Part shown: one piece after another, positions 16,669 through 24,900 of the stretch
How positions within the stretch are numbered: position 1 is the first letter of the stretch
How the letters are laid out: every line of letters starts with the position of its first letter
Source: CAVZMO01 sp963776195
GTDB lineage: Bacteria; Nitrospirota; Thermodesulfovibrionia; Thermodesulfovibrionales; SM23-35
Direction: 5' to 3'
NCBI GenBank assembly: GCA_963776195.1
Contig: CAVZMO010000051.1
Span: 1 to 64,000, forward strand
DNA: 64,000 bases
Translations under genes and position numbers: made by a program
The notes under the pieces: model-generated
The model's input: the letters and a program-made list of their open reading frames with translations, nothing else
Database searches by the model: none
Told to the model about the DNA's origin: nothing

Positions 16669-16932
16669 ATGGACAAAAAGAGAAAGAAAATACCTGCGGA
16701 TGTAAGCCAACTTGCCAAACTCATAGTAGATCGTACAACAAATAGGAAGATTCAGACTGTGAATCTCCCTATTAAAGAAGCATCACCAACTACAGAGAAG
16801 AATCCTGCTGCCGTTGCTCTTGGTAGACTTGGGGGATTGAAGGGCGGTAAGGCAAGGGCTGAGAAGCTATCCCCTAAGAAGCGCAAAGAAATAGCCAAAA
16901 AAGCTGCCAAGACAAGATGGTCTAAAACTTAA
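16669..16932 (+). CDS. Small basic protein of transposon (GRLGGLKGGKAR family)
   Basis: This 87-residue Lys-rich protein has a C-terminal half that reads AAVALGRLGGLKGGKARAEK then LSPKKRKEIAKKAAKTRW. This pattern is known to me from many short bacterial proteins of unknown function, often near mobile genes; nucleic-acid binding is likely from the charge. There is no Shine-Dalgarno sequence; the start sits 5 bases after a -10 box, consistent with a leaderless message. It is the first gene inside the left terminal repeat. Confidence 0.75.
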   Translation: MDKKRKKIPADVSQLAKLIVDRTTNRKIQTVNLPIKEASPTTEKNPAAVALGRLGGLKGGKARAEKLSPKKRKEIAKKAAKTRWSKT

Positions 16933-17050
16933 CAATTATCATTAGACTCCCTTTCATTGATCTTATTTTTTTAATCCTTCCACTTGATAATAATTTAAGA
17001 ATTAGGTATTATTAGCTTAATAGCTAAATTTAGTATGGAGGCTAAATGTA

Positions 17051-18307
17051 ATGGATAACCTAAAAGATACAGATAAGAGCAAATTTGCCAATCCCTTCAA
17101 GCCGGGAGCTGGCCATATGCCACCCTTTTTGGCTGGTAGAGAAGATGAAAAAAATGAGTTTAGACGATTATTGAAACAAGAAACGATTTTAGATAATATG
17201 GTGTTAACTGGTCTACGAGGAGTTGGCAAAACTGTTCTGCTTGAAACTTTAAAACCTATTGCATTTGAGGAGGGGTGGTTGTGGGCTGGGACTGATTTCT
17301 CAGAATCGGCAAGTGTTAATGAGCAATCATTAGCCATACGCCTTTTAACAGATTTATCAGTAATAACTTCCAATATCATTATTTATGAAAAGGAGACCAT
17401 ACCAACAGGATTTAGTAACGCTACTGAAAAATCTCAAATTACATTGAGTTATCACCTATTGGATAGTATTTATAATGAAACACCCGGTCTAGTTATTGAT
17501 AAATTAAAGAAAGTCTTACTGTTTGTATGGAATTGCTTGCGCTTTTCAGGAAAAAGGGGGATAGTATTTGCCTATGACGAGGCTCAAAATCTTACTGACC
17601 AAGATAACAAAGAACAATACCCCCTTTCGCTTCTATTAGATCTCTTTCAATCAATTCAAAAACAAAATATTCCGTTTTTATTGGTTTTGACAGGACTGCC
17701 AACTTTATTCCCCAAATTAGTTGATGCTCGTACATATTCTGAAAGAATGTTTCACATTGTGTTTCTTAAAAGACTTCAGCCGAAGGATAGTAGAGAGGCT
17801 ATTTTAGTACCAATCCAGAAGGCTGAATGCCCAATCACATTTAATGATGAATCAGTTGATACTATCATTAAAATTTCGGGAGGATATCCATACTTTATCC
17901 AATTTATCTGCCGAGAAGTTTTTGATATATTTATCCAACAATATGCGACAGGGCAAGTGCCAAGCGTACCAGTAGTAGAAATAGTTAGAAAATTAGATAC
18001 GGATTTTTTTTCAGGGAGATGGGCGAAAGCCACTGATCGACAAAGAGAATTACTTTCGGTTATAGCTCACCTAGATAACTGTGACGATGAATTTACTGTT
18101 CAAGAAATTGCTGACAAATCGAAAGAACTCGCCAATAAACCGTTTAGCAGTAGCCATATTAATCAAATGCTGCTGTCATTGAGCAATCTGGGGCTTGTTT
18201 ATAAAAATAGATACGGCAAGTATTCATTTGCAGTGCCGTTGTTAGGGAAATTTATCATAAGACAACAAAAGGAAGGCAACCATTTTGAACAAGAAAAAAG
18301 CGAATAA
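17051..18307 (+). CDS. AAA ATPase (Orc1/Cdc6-like, transposon cargo)
   Basis: This 418-residue ATPase begins with the NPFKPGAGHMPPFLAGRE signature common to a widespread bacterial AAA_16/ORC-like family. Walker A is GLRGVGKT (54-61), Walker B IVFAYDEAQN (Asp176, Glu177) and sensor 1 LVLTGLP. The C-terminal third (about 320-405) has winged-helix character. TATGGAGGCTAAATGTA precedes the ATG at 17051. Members occur in defence islands and mobile elements; the role here is unknown. No nuclease motif is visible, so any effector would be the NYN protein or the transposase. Confidence 0.75.
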   Translation: MDNLKDTDKSKFANPFKPGAGHMPPFLAGREDEKNEFRRLLKQETILDNMVLTGLRGVGKTVLLETLKPIAFEEGWLWAGTDFSESASVNEQSLAIRLLTDLSVITSNIIIYEKETIPTGFSNATEKSQITLSYHLLDSIYNETPGLVIDKLKKVLLFVWNCLRFSGKRGIVFAYDEAQNLTDQDNKEQYPLSLLLDLFQSIQKQNIPFLLVLTGLPTLFPKLVDARTYSERMFHIVFLKRLQPKDSREAILVPIQKAECPITFNDESVDTIIKISGGYPYFIQFICREVFDIFIQQYATGQVPSVPVVEIVRKLDTDFFSGRWAKATDRQRELLSVIAHLDNCDDEFTVQEIADKSKELANKPFSSSHINQMLLSLSNLGLVYKNRYGKYSFAVPLLGKFIIRQQKEGNHFEQEKSE

Positions 18308-18446
18308 GCTGGTGATACAGCCTATCCGCCCTTAACCTTAAATCGGTGGCCCACTGGTTTTAGTGGAACCGCGATACCAACGTGTAACTAAGTATCGCAT
18401 TTCCCTCCTAAAATTTCAAGGCCCCCTGGAACAGTAGAGGTGCCTC

Positions 18447-18566
18447 TTGAAACAGAGAGACGGTTATAGGCTGATCTTCACAGCCTACATTACCACCCGT
18501 CATGGCAAGCGCATATATGCTTGGCAACATGGGCTCAAGGCTTTTGCCATTTGGGTGAAAGTCTAA
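18447..18566 (+). CDS. 39-residue small protein in transposon
   Basis: The frame from a TTG (preceded by AGAGG) encodes MKQRDGYRLIFTAYITTRHG then KRIYAWQHGLKAFAIWVKV and stops. The pattern of hydrophobic strand, basic turn (HGKRIYA) and G-KAF-IWV ending resembles small conserved proteins I have seen beside mobile genes, but I cannot name the family. It sits in the 370-base gap between the ATPase and the transposase. Confidence 0.5.
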   Translation: MKQRDGYRLIFTAYITTRHGKRIYAWQHGLKAFAIWVKV

Positions 18567-18640
18567 GGTAGGCTACAGGGAGGGGCTAGGGTTCCTCCCT
18601 GAAAAATAAAAAAATTATTTCTAAGGTTATTATTTTTTTC

Positions 18641-18669
18641 TTGACAATGCTTGAGCGGTCAAGTATAAT
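18641..18669 (+). promoter_or_regulatory. Consensus sigma-70 promoter of transposase with operator-like spacer
   Basis: TTGACA (18641-18646) and TATAAT (18664-18669) are both perfect and 17 bases apart. The spacer contains the palindrome CTTGA-GCGG-TCAAG. The ATG starts 6 bases after the -10 box, implying a leaderless message. The spacer motif is shared with the promoter at 16635-16663. Confidence 0.75.
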
Positions 18670-18675
18670 TAAATC

Positions 18676-19503
18676 ATGAATAAGTTAAAACCAGAAAAAC
18701 AGAAGCAAATCATAGCAGCCTTAATAGAAGGTAATTCCATTCGGGCAACTTGCAGAATGACCGATACCGCTAAAGGTACAGTCTTGAAATTATTAGCCGA
18801 TGTCGGAAAGGTTTGCGCTGAATATCAGGATAAGGTTTTCCATGATCTGAATTGTAAGCGCATCCAGTGTGATGAAATATGGTCTTTCTGCTATGCAAAG
18901 CAAAAAAACGTACCCGAAGAATTACAAGGACAATTCGGGATCGGTGATGTCTGGACATTTACCGCTATATGCGCTGATTCAAAACTCGTCCCTGTATGGT
19001 ATATAGGAAAGCGTGATTTACAGAATGCGACAATATTTATGAGAAACTTGGCGGGAAGATTGAAGAATAAGGTTCAGCTTACTACGGACGGTCATATGAT
19101 GTACTTAGATTCCGTTGAAGATGCTTTTGGTTCGGAGATTGATTTCAGTCAACTTGTGAAACTATATGGATCATCAGAAAATACTGAAAAGCGGTATAGT
19201 CCGGCTAAATGCCTCGGAACACATAAGATAAGGATTAAAGGAAATCCTGACGAAAAGAATATTTCTACAAGCTACGTGGAACGTCAAAACCTCACAATGA
19301 GAATGTCCATGAGAAGGTTTACTAGGCTTACAAATGCTTTCTCAAAGAAGGTGGAGAACTTAGGCTATGCGGTAGTTCTTCATTTCATGTATTATAATTT
19401 CTGTCGGATACATCAAACATTAAGGGTTACTCCCGCAATGGAAGCAAAGGTAACGGATCGTCTTTGGGAGATAGAAGACATACTAGATTTGTTAATAAAA
19501 TAA
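18676..19503 (+). CDS. IS1-family DDE transposase
   Basis: This 275-residue single-frame transposase has an N-terminal helix-turn-helix (residues 7-45, SIRATCRMTDTAKGTVLKLLADVG). The catalytic triad reads Asp66 (QCDEIWSF), Asp138 (TTDGHMMY) and Glu202 (SYVERQNLTMRMSMRRFTR), the IS1-like arrangement. Unlike classical IS1 no programmed frameshift is needed. It is intact, has a consensus promoter and is the only transposase between the 19-bp terminal repeats, so it probably moves the whole 3.87-kb unit. Confidence 0.88.
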   Translation: MNKLKPEKQKQIIAALIEGNSIRATCRMTDTAKGTVLKLLADVGKVCAEYQDKVFHDLNCKRIQCDEIWSFCYAKQKNVPEELQGQFGIGDVWTFTAICADSKLVPVWYIGKRDLQNATIFMRNLAGRLKNKVQLTTDGHMMYLDSVEDAFGSEIDFSQLVKLYGSSENTEKRYSPAKCLGTHKIRIKGNPDEKNISTSYVERQNLTMRMSMRRFTRLTNAFSKKVENLGYAVVLHFMYYNFCRIHQTLRVTPAMEAKVTDRLWEIEDILDLLIK

Positions 19504-19598
19504 CTATAAATTTTTATACTGTCTATAAATATTTTTTATTTGCATTCTGTCCAATTAATTTGTAAACTTCAATCAAAGCTATTATCCAGATAATCTGC

Positions 19599-19664
19599 GA
19601 TTGGAGTGCGTCTCCAATCTATAATAATGAGCGAGAGGTTGCGTGCTTCTCGCTCTTTCGTTTT
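19599..19664 (+). ncRNA. Twin hairpins with shared TGCGT loop upstream of NYN gene
   Basis: Hairpin 1 is GATTGGAG (19599-19606), loop TGCGT, CTCCAATC (19612-19619), a perfect 8-bp stem. Hairpin 2 is GAGCGAGA (19629-19636) and TCTCGCTC (19648-19655), with TGCGT inside its 11-base loop and TTTCGTTTT after it. They occupy the leader of the NYN gene, whose ATG is at 19678. They may be an attenuator, a terminator for the transposase message, or an RNA bound by the downstream protein. Confidence 0.5.
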
Positions 19665-19677
19665 AAAGGGGGATATC

Positions 19678-20427
19678 ATGGGGAAAAAGGTCTGCATATT
19701 TGTAGATGGTGAAAATCTGCGGCATTCAATCTGCGAATTATTTGAAACTTTCAATAAAAACGATCACTTACCGCACACAGCAAATTGGCAAGATTTTTTT
19801 GATTTCTTAGTAAAAAAGGTTGATGAAAATGGCGAGAGAATCCGATCTTACTGGTATGTTGTTCAGCACATCGACTTTTTCCCATATAAACTTCCCAATG
19901 CTGATACAGACACAATAAAATTATACAATGTCTTATCGAAACATGATTCTTTTAAACGAGTATTGGATGCACTGGAAGGTGAAGGAAAAAAAGAAAAAAT
20001 GAAATCTTTAGCATTGGAGTTGAAAAATAAAGAGACAAACATGATAAATCGGTTTAAAGGATGGGGCATTCTTTATAACGGAATTGCTCTAAAACACAAT
20101 GCCGTCGAATTTAGACGAGCAGGCGCTATAAGATACGATTTATTTACTGGACAGTTTGGAACTGAAAAAGCTGTCGATGTGAAGCTTGCAACTGATTTGA
20201 TAACACTAACTGACATATATGATACCGCAGTTATTGTATCGGGAGATCAAGATTATGTACCTGCCGTTCAATATATAAAAGACAGAGGAAAATGCGTTAT
20301 AAATGTTACCTTTGAAGCTAGAAACGGAAAAATGTTGCCTGGTGGAGCAAGAAGACTAAATGAAATAACAGATTGGAGTTTCCCTGTATCATATGAAACA
20401 TTTAAAGGATTTCTTGGCATTGGCTAA
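19678..20427 (+). CDS. NYN-domain (PIN-like) RNase candidate, transposon cargo
   Basis: This protein of about 249 residues has the NYN/PIN-like fold. Acidic motifs are FVDGENLRHS (Asp10, near the N-terminus) and TAVIVSGDQDYVPAVQYIKD near residues 180-200, plus DVKLATDLI (about 163-171), the usual metal-binding set of this nuclease superfamily. The ATG at 19678 follows AAAGGGGG. It is the last gene before the right terminal repeat. NYN proteins act on RNA in turnover or defence; the target here is unknown. Confidence 0.82.
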   Translation: MGKKVCIFVDGENLRHSICELFETFNKNDHLPHTANWQDFFDFLVKKVDENGERIRSYWYVVQHIDFFPYKLPNADTDTIKLYNVLSKHDSFKRVLDALEGEGKKEKMKSLALELKNKETNMINRFKGWGILYNGIALKHNAVEFRRAGAIRYDLFTGQFGTEKAVDVKLATDLITLTDIYDTAVIVSGDQDYVPAVQYIKDRGKCVINVTFEARNGKMLPGGARRLNEITDWSFPVSYETFKGFLGIG

Positions 20428-20451
20428 AAGATAGAATTTCTCCACTTTTTT

Positions 20452-20470
20452 CAAACTGACCCACTACCCA
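20452..20470 (-). repeat. Right terminal inverted repeat of transposon
   Basis: CAAACTGACCCACTACCCA is the exact reverse complement of 16602-16620 and lies 24 bases after the NYN stop codon. Confidence 0.9.
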
Positions 20471-20508
20471 AGAATGACTGGATATAGTTTATCGGGAGCG
20501 CTTCCGGC

Positions 20509-21519
20509 TCATGGAGCGCCTCTTACTAAAGCCCTCAGGCCGGCCAGGGTCTCAAAAATCTTAACCGTCTCTTCTATGCTCCTCGATCCCGTCCCGCATG
20601 ACGGTGTTAATAATATCTGAGACAACAAGAGGTCTTCCGGTATTGATTTCGAGAGTTTATCCAGATCTTCATCGAGGCGTGTTTTTATAGAGCGGGTATT
20701 CTCTTTATTGATGGCCTCGGTTGTGGGTACAATACCCCATGCAAGGTATCCTCCTCTTCTCAGAAATCCGGCAAATTCCTCAGGATAGAGAGAAATAGAG
20801 TCGATATAATCGTAGGCGTCAAAACTGATAATACGGACGCCGCTGTTTATGACCAACGGCCAGTCAGCCTTACCGCAGCAATGAATCCCGGGAATCCCTC
20901 CCGACTCTTTTATGGCGTCCGATGTTTCCCTCAGGAGCCTTAGCGCCTCTTCGGGCGCGACGCCGATATAGCTCGAACTGCCGAGTGCGGAGAGAATAGG
21001 CTCATCTATGAATACGACTACATTTTCCGCACTCTGCTTTAATATCTCTATCTGCCATTTGATTTTTGCCTTAAGGACGATGAGCGAAATCTCCCGCAGT
21101 TCTTCATCGAAATAAACCGGCCTTCCATCAGAATCTTTAAGACCCAAAGTGAATGTGAGCGGGCCTGTGACGTGTCCTTTAAGAAAAATGAAGTGCTTAT
21201 CTCTTATTGCCTTTATAAATGCATGAAGTCCTTTGGCGTAATCCTCCGAGATGGCAAGTTTCCAGCCCGGGGAGTAGTTCTCATAGAATTTCTGTAGGTC
21301 GTCATCATTTTTTTCTACCCAGACAGTCTCCCTTTGTTCGTCAACCTTTAACGACGGAATACCTTCCGAGAACTGGGGGATCATCAACTCGCGGAAGGAT
21401 AATCTCGGCAACTGAGGCCAGAACGGAATATCAAATGTCTCGATCACAAGTCTGCACGCATCTTCAGGGTCCGTATGGGGAAGACTTCCGATGCCTGTTG
21501 TCAGAAATGGTGTAAACAT
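20509..21519 (-). CDS. MetE C-terminal-domain-like (cobalamin-independent methionine synthase/UROD superfamily) protein
   Basis: This 336-residue TIM-barrel protein of the UROD/MetE-like superfamily opens with MFTPFLTTGIGSLPHTDPEDA, shared by a group of stand-alone MetE C-terminal homologues in anaerobes. Candidate zinc ligands are in GIPGIHCCGKADW (His and Cys) and LTPSCGTGSRS. These proteins probably transfer methyl groups between a corrinoid or other donor and a thiol; the substrate is unknown. The ATG at 21519 is preferred (GGAG 11 bases upstream); a TTG at 21582 is in frame without a good ribosome-binding site. Confidence 0.75.
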   Translation of the reverse strand: MFTPFLTTGIGSLPHTDPEDACRLVIETFDIPFWPQLPRLSFRELMIPQFSEGIPSLKVDEQRETVWVEKNDDDLQKFYENYSPGWKLAISEDYAKGLHAFIKAIRDKHFIFLKGHVTGPLTFTLGLKDSDGRPVYFDEELREISLIVLKAKIKWQIEILKQSAENVVVFIDEPILSALGSSSYIGVAPEEALRLLRETSDAIKESGGIPGIHCCGKADWPLVINSGVRIISFDAYDYIDSISLYPEEFAGFLRRGGYLAWGIVPTTEAINKENTRSIKTRLDEDLDKLSKSIPEDLLLSQILLTPSCGTGSRSIEETVKIFETLAGLRALVRGAP

Positions 21520-21783
21520 CGTACATGATACTCCATCCATTAGTTCATAAGTCAAGACCCGGGGAAATTGTGTGAATGTCAACTCCGCGTCTATATCGGG
21601 AAACTGAAAAAATGAATGGAACTTCGGTAATGCAGGTTACTCATAAAAACAGGCAGGGATCGTATTTTCGCTCATAACCGGTAAAGAGGGACGAACTGGA
21701 GATCGAAATTATTGAATGAATGCCGCTCAAATACCATCCCCTGTCTGCTTTTGAGAGTATACTTTTGAGAGGATATATTAATT

Positions 21784-21882
21784 TTACTTGCTCTTTCTTC
21801 TCTGGAATTTGGTTTTTTTTCTGAGCTTTTTGTGTTTATGTTTGCTCATTTTCTTCTTGCGCCACTTCTTTACGTTTCCCAC
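21784..21882 (-). CDS. AURKAIP1/COX24-domain small basic protein
   Basis: This 32-residue, extremely basic protein contains VKKWRKKKMSKHKHKKLRKK then TKFQRRKSK. The KKMSKHKHKK core is characteristic of the AURKAIP1/COX24 family, related to mitochondrial ribosomal protein mS38, and occurs in many bacteria as a tiny ribosome-associated protein. GTG start at 21882 with GGAGG 7 bases upstream. It is easily missed because of its size. Confidence 0.8.
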   Translation of the reverse strand: MGNVKKWRKKKMSKHKHKKLRKKTKFQRRKSK

Positions 21883-21951
21883 TCATCCACCTCCTCTTTC
21901 AAACAGTAATAACTAAACGATAAACAGAATGCAGCAAACAGGAAAGTACGT

Positions 21952-24900
21952 CTAAGTCTCTCTCTGTATCCTATTTCCTGTATTCCGTTTACCATATTCT
22001 CGTGCCTGATCCATAAAAGCCTCAAGCTGAATCTCAATCGTTGGTGACTCAGAGCCATCATAGGGGATGCTGATGCAGGGGATACCATAATCCCTGTTTA
22101 CACCTCTCAGTATGGCGGCAACGACCGTGCCCGGCATGCACCCGAAGGGCATTGCATTGATGATACCGGACGCTCCTCTTTCCAGGAGATCGATGCTCTT
22201 CCCGATGCTTAAAATTGCTTCACCTTCAAATGAGCTGTGCAGATAAGGTGATGCCTTCTCAAGGATCTCCTTTGTCTCAGGCTCTTTTGCCGTCTTTAAG
22301 AAGCCCTCAAAATATTTTGCGTACCTATGCTCTATCCTCTTCTGGAAAAACTTTTTTAAGAAGAAATTAATAATAGCAGACTTTTCTTTTTTTAACAATG
22401 CCTTCTTTAAGCCTGTGAAGTTCACATAGTAGACCCATTCCTCGACCGGCGCAAGCCACGCCTCGCCTCCAAGCGCCTCCACCTTTTTGACAAGGTCTTC
22501 ATTCGAGAATCTATGGGACCTCACAAATATCTCACCGATTATGCCGATCAAGGGTTTTGGCCCGCCATATCTGGATAGGTTTTCGAAGTCCATTCTCATT
22601 CCCCGGAGGACATCTTCCAGATCTCCATTTTTATTTTTTAAATATCGGTACAACTTTTTGTGATAACTTTCATATAATTCCTCTGTAGACCCTCCGGCTT
22701 TTTCATATGGCCTGGTTTCATGGAGACACTTGCCAAGAAGTTCGAAAGCGACGATACCTTTCCATGCCTGCATGGTAAAATCTCTGCCTACGATACCGAG
22801 GTCTTTGTACAAGGTCGTATCCTGATTCGGTGAGAAGATCGGCACATTTTCATAGCCGATGCCGTCAAGGACCATTCTGTGGAAGACATTATATTGGCCG
22901 AACCTGCAGGGGCCAGTCCCGGAAGGCATGAAAAAGGCACTTTTTTCGGGAACAAAATCGGGTTCCATCACCTTTTTTATCATATCGCCCGTCGTGACCG
23001 TGCACGGATAGCATTCTTTTCCGGAGACATATTTCCTCCCCAAATCCGCCGTTGTCTTGTCGGACTCGGAGAGCACCTCGGCTTTTACCCCGCAATACTC
23101 GAAGGCTGCGGCAAGAGCAAAGGCATGATCGGACATACGAGGGACATAAATGATATGCGACGACTTGCGAGAGATGACCGGAGATGGGGGTGTTTTTCCA
23201 TCCGGCCTTTCTTTTCTGTTGCAGAAAGAAAGAGACCTCTGATTTTCTATGCTGTCGATAAATGCCTCGCACCTTGTTATCGCTCCCGCATCAGCGCTGT
23301 GCTCATCGATCTCTATATGGAGATAGGGTTTCTTCCCCATCTCCTTTTTGAAATATTTCAGGATGAACGAGTCGGGACCGCACAAAAAATTGCCCACGTA
23401 GATACCAAAGAGTTTCCTGTTTTCTCTGATGAACTTTGCGGTTTTCAGTATCCTCTGCCCGGACCTCCAGTACATATTAGGCCATTCATCATCTATCGTA
23501 TACTCCTCCAGGGGAAGGAAATCGAAAGGGATTGAGATGACGTTGAGTTCTGCAAGCTTTTTGGGCAGTTCAAGGTTTACGCCGCTGTCAAGAGCGTTAT
23601 AGGACCTGCCGATGATTATCAAAGCGTTACCCTTTAATGTCGACAAAACCTCGGTCCCTTTTGCCTTTATAGCAGCACTAAAACTGTCTTGTGCTCTTTG
23701 CGCGACATCTATCGCCCGTGATATGAGGGATTTCCGAATTCCAAAGAGTTTAAATGCACGGGTGAGTTCCTCTACGAGAACCTTCTTGCCCCGTCTTAAA
23801 TTAATAACCGGTGCGATAATTTTGATACCCTCGAAGGCGACCCTCGACACGTAGGGGATCGTCTGCGTATAGGGACACGCGAATCCTCTCTCCAATGTAT
23901 CATCGGGTGCGTTGAGGTTTATAAAACTCGGCAGAAAAATTGCAGCATTTCTTTCGATCAGATACCTGACATGACCATGTGCAACTTTAACGGGGAAACA
24001 AGCCTCTGAAAGGACACGTTCGAGTCCGAGATTGACGATCTGTCTGTTCGTTTTCGGAGATACCTCGACCTCAAAGCCCATCTCCCAGAGCAGCGTGGTC
24101 CAGAAAGGGAGATAATCATGGAAGAAAAAGGCATAGGGGATACCGATTCTCACTCGTGAACTGTGAGTCGTGGGCCGTGACTCTTTTGAACTGTTTTCGA
24201 CATCTGACCCCTGACTATGGACTTTCGACCTCCTAAGATGTTCCTTCCAGAGCATTTCTTCCCTGAACAAAAAGAGGTCCGGCAATGGGGATGTCTTTTT
24301 CTTTCGCAGGTCGTATTTTTCGCATCTCCCGCCGTAAAAGAGGAAGCCTTTTTCGCCTGTAATCTTCACCCTGTTTATCTCGCATACATTCGGGCATCCT
24401 TTACACTCGAAGGAAGATATATCATAAGGGAGCTTTGACAATGCAAATCCCTTAAAAGTCGTATGAGGATTTCCCGGCTTCTGACTTTTGACTTCCGACT
24501 GCCGGGATTTCATGTGCCGCATCGCGATCAACGCCATACCTATCGCGCCGGTTACATCGTGATGCGGCGGGACGGTTATTTTCTTGTTGAGGTATTTTTC
24601 GAATGCCGCGACAACAGCCTTATTAAAGGCTACACCGCCCTGGAAGAATATATTTTCACCTATCTTTTTCCCGGCGACGACCCTATTTATGTAATTCTGA
24701 ACAATCGAATATGCGAGACCCGCGAGAAGGTCATCTTTGTCGGCTCCTTTCTGAAGGTTTGCCATCAAGGAATTCTCCATAAATACGGTGCACCTTTCAC
24801 CGAGTCTGCAGGGGTTCTTTGCGGAGAGAGCGCACTGTTCAAATTCTTTTTTTATTGAGATATTCAGTTTTTCCGCCTGTTCTTCAAGGAACGAACCGGT

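Larger units (their letters stand above)
16602..20470. mobile_element. 3.87-kb TIR-bounded transposon with IS1-type transposase and cargo
   Basis: Identical 19-bp terminal inverted repeats, TGGGTAGTGGGTCAGTTTG at 16602-16620 and its complement at 20452-20470, enclose five genes: a small basic protein, an AAA ATPase, a 39-residue protein, an IS1-type DDE transposase and a NYN nuclease. AGAA flanks both outer ends (16598-16601 and 20471-20474), a candidate 4-bp target duplication. The interior is more AT-rich than its neighbours. The insertion lies between the csp promoter and the end of the MetE-like gene. The perfect repeats suggest it is recent. Confidence 0.85.
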
